Assembly: GCA_021372695.1 (NCBI GenBank)
Contig: JAJFTY010000029.1
Coordinates: 1 to 49,921 of the forward strand
Reading direction: 5' to 3'
Length of the DNA stretch: 49,921 nucleotides
Source of the DNA: Deltaproteobacteria bacterium
GTDB taxonomy: Bacteria > Desulfobacterota > Syntrophia > Syntrophales > UBA5619
Shown: positions 49,733-49,921 of the stretch, piece by piece
How positions within the stretch are numbered: position 1 is the stretch's first letter
Layout of the letters: every line of letters begins with the position of its first letter
Made by a program: the position numbers and the translations under genes
The notes under the pieces: model-generated
Databases searched by the model: none
The model's input: the letters and a program-made list of their open reading frames with translations, nothing else
What the model was told of the DNA's origin: nothing

Positions 49733-49921
49733 ATGAAGAAGAAGATCCTGATCGTCCAGCCGATTCACGCGCGGGGGGTCCAGGTGTTCGACGACCGGTT
49801 CGAGGTCCGGACGGCGAGCGATCCGTCGGTGGCGACGGTCATCCGGGAGATCGCAGGCGTGGAGGGGGTGATCGTCCGGACCGCCCCGTTCCCGCGGGAG
49901 ATCATGGAGGCGGCAACGGCA
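49733..49921 (+). CDS. D-isomer-specific 2-hydroxyacid dehydrogenase (N-terminal fragment)
   Basis: The first 63 residues, cut by the window end. It begins MKKKILIVQPIHARGVQVF and continues VATVIREIAGVEGVIVRTAP, the pattern of the catalytic N-terminal domain of phosphoglycerate/glycerate dehydrogenase-like enzymes, where the final segment (GVIVRT) precedes the usual substrate-binding loop. GAGGT lies before the ATG. It follows the aldolase gene by 94 bp and is likely co-transcribed. The NAD domain is not in view. Confidence 0.75.
   Translation, partial: MKKKILIVQPIHARGVQVFDDRFEVRTASDPSVATVIREIAGVEGVIVRTAPFPREIMEAATA

Overview
The window is GC-rich, densely coding bacterial DNA. Its gene content is anaerobic: indolepyruvate:ferredoxin oxidoreductase with an arylacetate-CoA ligase, a TRAP transporter, the accessory gene set of selenium-dependent molybdenum hydroxylases, family I and III CoA-transferases, a decarboxylase-type carboxyltransferase and a GlcD/GlcF-type dehydrogenase. 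Together with many PAS-rich sensors and interspersed palindromic repeats, this suggests a syntrophic or sulfate-reducer-like member of the Desulfobacterota (old Deltaproteobacteria). That placement is inference; no rRNA or universal marker is present. No tRNA, rRNA, CRISPR array, transposase or phage gene was seen.

Layout. 1-2379 (minus): a sugar-type ABC importer (binding protein, permease, start of a second permease). 2550-2693: a MITE-like repeat. 2808-6698 (plus): an arylacetate-CoA ligase followed by iorAB. A Trp-rich leader peptide and an intrinsic terminator lie directly before iorA and look like a classical trp-type attenuator. 7182-10002: a TRAP transporter (P, Q, M). 10051-14600: a promoter, a leader of about 380 nt, and five genes for maturation of molybdenum hydroxylases (MoeA-like, YqeB, XdhC, MocA, YqeC). 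14680-15060: the wreck of a CaiB-type CoA-transferase. 15112-20513: a large hybrid histidine kinase, two small unknown proteins and a phosphoesterase. 20885-22882: a long Pct-like CoA-transferase. 22938-25600 (minus): a zinc-phospholipase-like secreted protein and an MFS carrier. 25817-28214: an RlmL-like RNA methyltransferase overlapping an MFS carrier. 28360-31189: GlcD- and GlcF-like subunits separated by a repeat element. 31233-32879 (minus): a PAS-GGDEF diguanylate cyclase and a universal stress protein.

33300-41501 looks like one physiological module. A family III CoA-transferase (minus) is divergent from a sensor kinase/NarL-type regulator pair, followed by a MatC-like dicarboxylate permease, a strong terminator and a carboxyltransferase. 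A 64-bp segment is repeated (54 of 64 identical, same orientation relative to the gene) upstream of both the CoA-transferase and the permease. It carries an ATCA-N8-TGAT palindrome and is a likely shared control region. Uptake of malonate or a similar dicarboxylate, CoA transfer and decarboxylation would explain the set.

41661-48515 (minus) is a seven-gene operon: GntR regulator, SDR dehydrogenase, periplasmic binding protein, ATPase, two permeases and an Ldh_2-family dehydrogenase. It is divergent from a DapA-family aldolase and a D-2-hydroxyacid dehydrogenase (cut by the window end). Two GTATAC sites in the divergent promoter are likely GntR operators. The two most notable signals in the window are the Trp attenuator on iorAB and the duplicated control region around the two-component system.
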